Assembly: GCF_002150735.1 (NCBI RefSeq)
Contig: NZ_MUKA01000073.1
Coordinates: forward strand, 1-46,073
Length of the DNA: 46,073 nt
DNA from: Streptomyces africanus
GTDB taxonomy: Bacteria; Actinomycetota; Actinomycetes; Streptomycetales; Streptomycetaceae
Direction of reading: 5' to 3'
This document shows, piece after piece, positions 43,493-46,073 of this stretch. A program made the position numbers and the translations under genes. Position 1 is the first letter of the stretch. Every line of letters begins with the position of its first letter. The notes under the pieces are model-generated. The model searched no databases. It was not told the origin of the DNA and saw nothing but the letters and a program-made list of their open reading frames with translations.

Positions 43493-44530
43493 GTGCCCCA
43501 GACCAACCTCCGCTCCGCAGCGCGCTACGGCACCCGGCCGACCATGAAGGACGTCGCGGCCCGTGCCGGGGTCGGGCTGAAGACGGTCTCCCGCGTCGTG
43601 AACGGGGAGCCGGGCGTGACCCCGGAGACGGAGCGGCGTGTCCAGGAGTCGATCGAGGCACTCGGTTTTCGCCGCAACGACAGCGCGCGGGTGCTGCGCA
43701 AGGGCCGGACGGCGAGCATCGGCCTGGTCCTGGAGGACCTCGCGGACCCGTTCTACGGGCCGCTGAGCCGGTCGGTCGAGGAGGTGGCCCGCGCGCACGG
43801 CGCCCTGCTGATCAACGGCTCCAGCGCGGAGGACCCGGACCGCGAGCAGGAGCTGGTGCTGGCCCTGTGCGCGCGGCGGGTGGACGGGCTGGTGGTGATC
43901 CCGGCCGGTGACGACCACCGGTATCTGGAGCCGGAGCTCAAGGCGGGTGTCGCCACGGTGTTCGTGGACCGGCCGGCCGGGCACATCGACGCCGACGTGG
44001 TGCTGTCGGACAACTTCGGCGGCGCCCGGGACGGCGTCGCCCACCTCATCGCCCACGGGCACCGCCGGATCGGCTTCATCGGCGACATGCCCCGTATCCA
44101 CACCGCCGCCGAGCGGCTGCGCGGCTACCGGGCCGCGATGGAGGACGCCGGCATACCGGTGGCGGACTCCTGGATGTCCCTCGGTGTCACCGACCCCGAG
44201 CGGGTGCGCGGGGCGGCCGAGGAGATGCTGACCGGCCGGGACCCCGTCACCGCGATCTTCGCCGCCAACAACCGGGTGACCGTCACCGTGATCCGCGTGC
44301 TCGCCGAGCAGGCCCGCCGGGTCGCCCTGGTCGGCTTCGACGACATCGAGCTGGCCGACCTGCTCCAGCCGGGTGTCACCGTCGTCGCCCAGGACGCGGC
44401 GGCCATCGGCCGGACCGCCGCGGAACGCCTCTTCCGGCAGCTGGACGGCACTCTCGTCGCCCCCGAACGCATCGAGCTGCCGACCCGGCTGATCACCCGC
44501 GGCTCGGGCGAGCTGCCCCCGGCGGACTGA
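43493..44530 (+). CDS. LacI-family transcriptional regulator
   Basis: 345 residues from the GTG at 43493. A GTG at 43466 would add nine residues; neither has a good ribosome-binding site, and the shorter form fits what I know of relatives. PTMKDVAARAGVGLKTVSRVVNGEPGVTPETERRVQESIEALGFRRN (residues about 15-61) is the helix-turn-helix and hinge. The periplasmic-binding-like core has ASIGLVLEDLADPFYGPLSRSVEEVAR, GLVVIPAGDD, FVDRPAGHIDADVV, RRIGFIGDM and VGFDDIELADLL. It should bind a sugar and release the palindrome at 43399, controlling itself and the ROK kinase gene. Confidence 0.92.
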   Translation: MPQTNLRSAARYGTRPTMKDVAARAGVGLKTVSRVVNGEPGVTPETERRVQESIEALGFRRNDSARVLRKGRTASIGLVLEDLADPFYGPLSRSVEEVARAHGALLINGSSAEDPDREQELVLALCARRVDGLVVIPAGDDHRYLEPELKAGVATVFVDRPAGHIDADVVLSDNFGGARDGVAHLIAHGHRRIGFIGDMPRIHTAAERLRGYRAAMEDAGIPVADSWMSLGVTDPERVRGAAEEMLTGRDPVTAIFAANNRVTVTVIRVLAEQARRVALVGFDDIELADLLQPGVTVVAQDAAAIGRTAAERLFRQLDGTLVAPERIELPTRLITRGSGELPPAD

Positions 44531-44537
44531 GCGGCCC

Positions 44538-45410
44538 ATGGACCATCCCACGGAACATACTGAACATACAGACCACACGGAACATACGGAGCCTATGGAG
44601 CACCTGGCCGATCGCACGCTGCGAGCACTCGGCCTGGCCGAGGCCCCGCGCGAGCATCCCCTGCTTTACCCGGGCGCGTGGCCCGCCGATTCCGGGCTCC
44701 TCGACGGGGACCGCTTCCTGCCGCTGGACCGGCTCGTGTTCGAGGACCGCGCCCCGGTTCTCGCCATCGGCTCCAACGCCTGCCCCGGGCAACTGCGGCA
44801 CAAGATGGTGGAGTTCGGGATCATGTCGCCGATCCCGATGGTGAAGGCCCGGGTGACGGGTGTCGACGCCGGTGTGTCGGCGCATGTGAGCCGCATGGGG
44901 TATGTGTCGGCCTCGCCGGTCAGCGCCCCGGACACCGTGCGGGAGTTGTTCGTCATCTGGCTCGACGCCGAGCAGCTCGCCGTGATCGACGCGAGCGAGG
45001 GCGTGCCGCTGCCGGCCGGCAACTACGACCGCGCCTGGCTTCCCTCGCCCGACGTGCGCATCGACCTCGCGGACGGCACCCGCCTGCCCGGCGCCTACGC
45101 GTACGTCAACCGGCACGGCGTCCTGCACGACGGCACCGGCGTGCCGCGCACCCACCCGGGCCAGCGGGTGCTGCTCACCGAGCTGCTCGTCGGCCTGCCG
45201 CGCTTCCGGGAGCTGTTCGGTGTGGTGCCCGAGGAGTTCTGCGTACGGGCCCGCTCCGACCGGCGGCTGTGCGAGCGGGGCACGCGGCTGTTCGTCGAGG
45301 AGAAGCTGGTGACGGCGTCCGGGCTGGAGCGGTACGCGGCGGTGTCGCTGCGCGCTCAGCAGACCGGGAGCCCGGGGACGGGCGCGTCGTTGTCGCCGCC
45401 CTTGATGTAG
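44538..45410 (+). CDS. Unknown protein with His-Thr-Glu repeat N-terminus
   Basis: 290 residues from the ATG at 44538, seven bases after the LacI stop; 271 residues from the ATG at 44595, which has a GGAG close by. Residues 3-18 are HPTEHTEHTDHTEHTE, made by a 9-base repeat rich in codons rare here (CAT, ACT, ACA). From about residue 20 the sequence is typical: HLADRTLRALGLAEAPREHPLLYPGAWPADSG, VLAIGSNACPGQLRHKM, VSAHVSRMGYVSASP and VNRHGVLHDGTGVPRTHPGQ. I do not recognise the domain; AIGSNACPxQLxxK recalls small-molecule cyclotransferase folds, but that is weak. The last 55 bp overlap the convergent gene. Confidence 0.75.
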   Translation: MDHPTEHTEHTDHTEHTEPMEHLADRTLRALGLAEAPREHPLLYPGAWPADSGLLDGDRFLPLDRLVFEDRAPVLAIGSNACPGQLRHKMVEFGIMSPIPMVKARVTGVDAGVSAHVSRMGYVSASPVSAPDTVRELFVIWLDAEQLAVIDASEGVPLPAGNYDRAWLPSPDVRIDLADGTRLPGAYAYVNRHGVLHDGTGVPRTHPGQRVLLTELLVGLPRFRELFGVVPEEFCVRARSDRRLCERGTRLFVEEKLVTASGLERYAAVSLRAQQTGSPGTGASLSPPLM

Positions 45411-46072
45411 ACGTCGCTGACCCAGACGTCCGTGTTGCCGCTGTCGTCGTCGGTCCTGGCCCACCAGACGTTGGTCCACCGGCCGTCGGTCTCTCGCCGG
45501 CCGAGGTTCTGCTGGCAGTAGAAGTAGTTGGTGCCGGCCTTGAGGACGCCGGCCTCGGCGCCGGAGGCGGTGTACGACGCGGCAGTCTTCCAGACCTGGC
45601 AGTTGTACTTGCCGCCGCCGATGGCGTGGCAGACCGGTGCGGGCGTGGTGGTTCCGCCGCCTGCCGTGCCGCCGTCGCCGGAACCGCCACTGGTGGCGCC
45701 GCCGGTGGTGGCGCCGCGTCCACCGCTCGTGTCGCCGGTGGTGCCGCCGGCGGACTTGGCGGGGGCGGGGGTGGTCGCCCGGCCGGTGGGCTCCGGCTCC
45801 TTGTCCCGGGGCTTCTTCGACGGGGCCTTGCCTTTCTCGTCGCCCTTGCCTTCGGGCCTGGGAGCGTTCGAGCCGTCGTCGGTACGTCCGGACTCGGACG
45901 CGGAGTCCGCGGCATCCACTCGGGCAGCGTCGGTCCGGTCACCCGGGTCCGTGCCGTCCGAGTCTCTGAGCAGGGCGACCGTGGTGCCGGCCGCTGCGAG
46001 GGCGACGGTGACGGCCACGGCGGCGAGCAGGGCGCGGGTCTTCCTGCGGCGGGGGGCGGGGCCGGGGTTCAT
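45356..46072 (-). CDS. Membrane-anchored extracellular protein with Cys-containing SH3-like C-terminal domain
   Basis: 238 residues; the ATG lies one base from the right edge, so its ribosome-binding site and any longer start cannot be seen. A basic stretch (APRRRKTR) and one hydrophobic segment (RALLAAVAVTVALAAAGTTVALL, residues 13-35) predict an N-terminal anchor or signal. A linker of about 110 residues rich in Asp, Gly, Thr and Ser follows. The C-terminal 90 residues have four Cys and end GNTDVWVSDVYIKGG, resembling bacterial SH3-like domains common in secreted Streptomyces proteins. It may bind the cell wall. Its 3' end overlaps the gene at 44538. Confidence 0.8.
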   Translation of the reverse strand: MNPGPAPRRRKTRALLAAVAVTVALAAAGTTVALLRDSDGTDPGDRTDAARVDAADSASESGRTDDGSNAPRPEGKGDEKGKAPSKKPRDKEPEPTGRATTPAPAKSAGGTTGDTSGGRGATTGGATSGGSGDGGTAGGGTTTPAPVCHAIGGGKYNCQVWKTAASYTASGAEAGVLKAGTNYFYCQQNLGRRETDGRWTNVWWARTDDDSGNTDVWVSDVYIKGGDNDAPVPGLPVC

Positions 46073-46073
46073 C

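Overview
The window is about 46 kb of very GC-rich actinomycete DNA, almost certainly the chromosome of a Streptomyces species. The evidence is strong third-position GC bias, GTG starts, translationally coupled operons, several leaderless starts, a mycothiol-type enzyme domain, a BTAD/SARP regulator, a deazaflavin (F420) type reductase and only one in-frame TTA codon noticed. There are no rRNA or tRNA genes, CRISPR arrays or intact transposases. About 46 protein-coding genes are supported; one is cut by the left edge and one begins at the right edge.

Left part (1-10005): a catabolic locus for a four-carbon acid sugar or related polyol acid. A leftward operon encodes a lipoprotein binding protein, two permeases, two ATPases of a dipeptide/oligopeptide-type ABC importer, and an aldo/keto reductase. 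Divergent from it run a DUF1537-family acid-sugar kinase, a PdxA2-type 4-phosphate dehydrogenase and a DeoR-family regulator, followed by a convergent SHS/MHS-type MFS symporter. Two inverted 17-bp sites in the divergent promoter region are the likely operator.

Middle left (10103-18507): a 168-bp palindromic MITE-like element sits exactly on the stop codon of a merR gene. Next come a SAM methyltransferase, a ThuA-like/Gfo-Idh-MocA pair, a glutamate-cysteine-ligase-like enzyme, an MFS permease, a general-stress-type SDR, a mycothiol-dependent-isomerase-fold protein and a MarR regulator.

Middle (18593-30259): an EmrB-like MFS pump with an apparent frameshift near its N-terminus, divergent from the MarR gene across a perfect palindrome. 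It is followed by a DUF6332-type small membrane protein, an MMPL exporter with a histidine kinase and response regulator, a SARP-type regulator divergent from MMPL, a TetR/F420-reductase pair separated by a duplicated operator, a geranylgeranyl-reductase-like flavoprotein, an M20 dipeptidase and a metallo-beta-lactamase-fold hydrolase carrying a TTA codon.

Right part (30295-46073): a second complete peptide ABC importer in the order permease, binding protein, permease, ATPase, ATPase; a TmrB-like kinase fused to a Nudix hydrolase; three small ORFs (one secreted and Lys-rich, one membrane); a UvrA-like ABC protein; an AraC regulator with a VOC protein; a ROK sugar kinase divergent from a LacI regulator; an unrecognised protein with an odd His-Thr-Glu repeat at its N-terminus; and a membrane-anchored extracellular protein. 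Nothing here is a proven new system. The best leads are the ABC-linked acid-sugar locus, the palindromic element, the TmrB-Nudix fusion and several repeated operator-like sequences.
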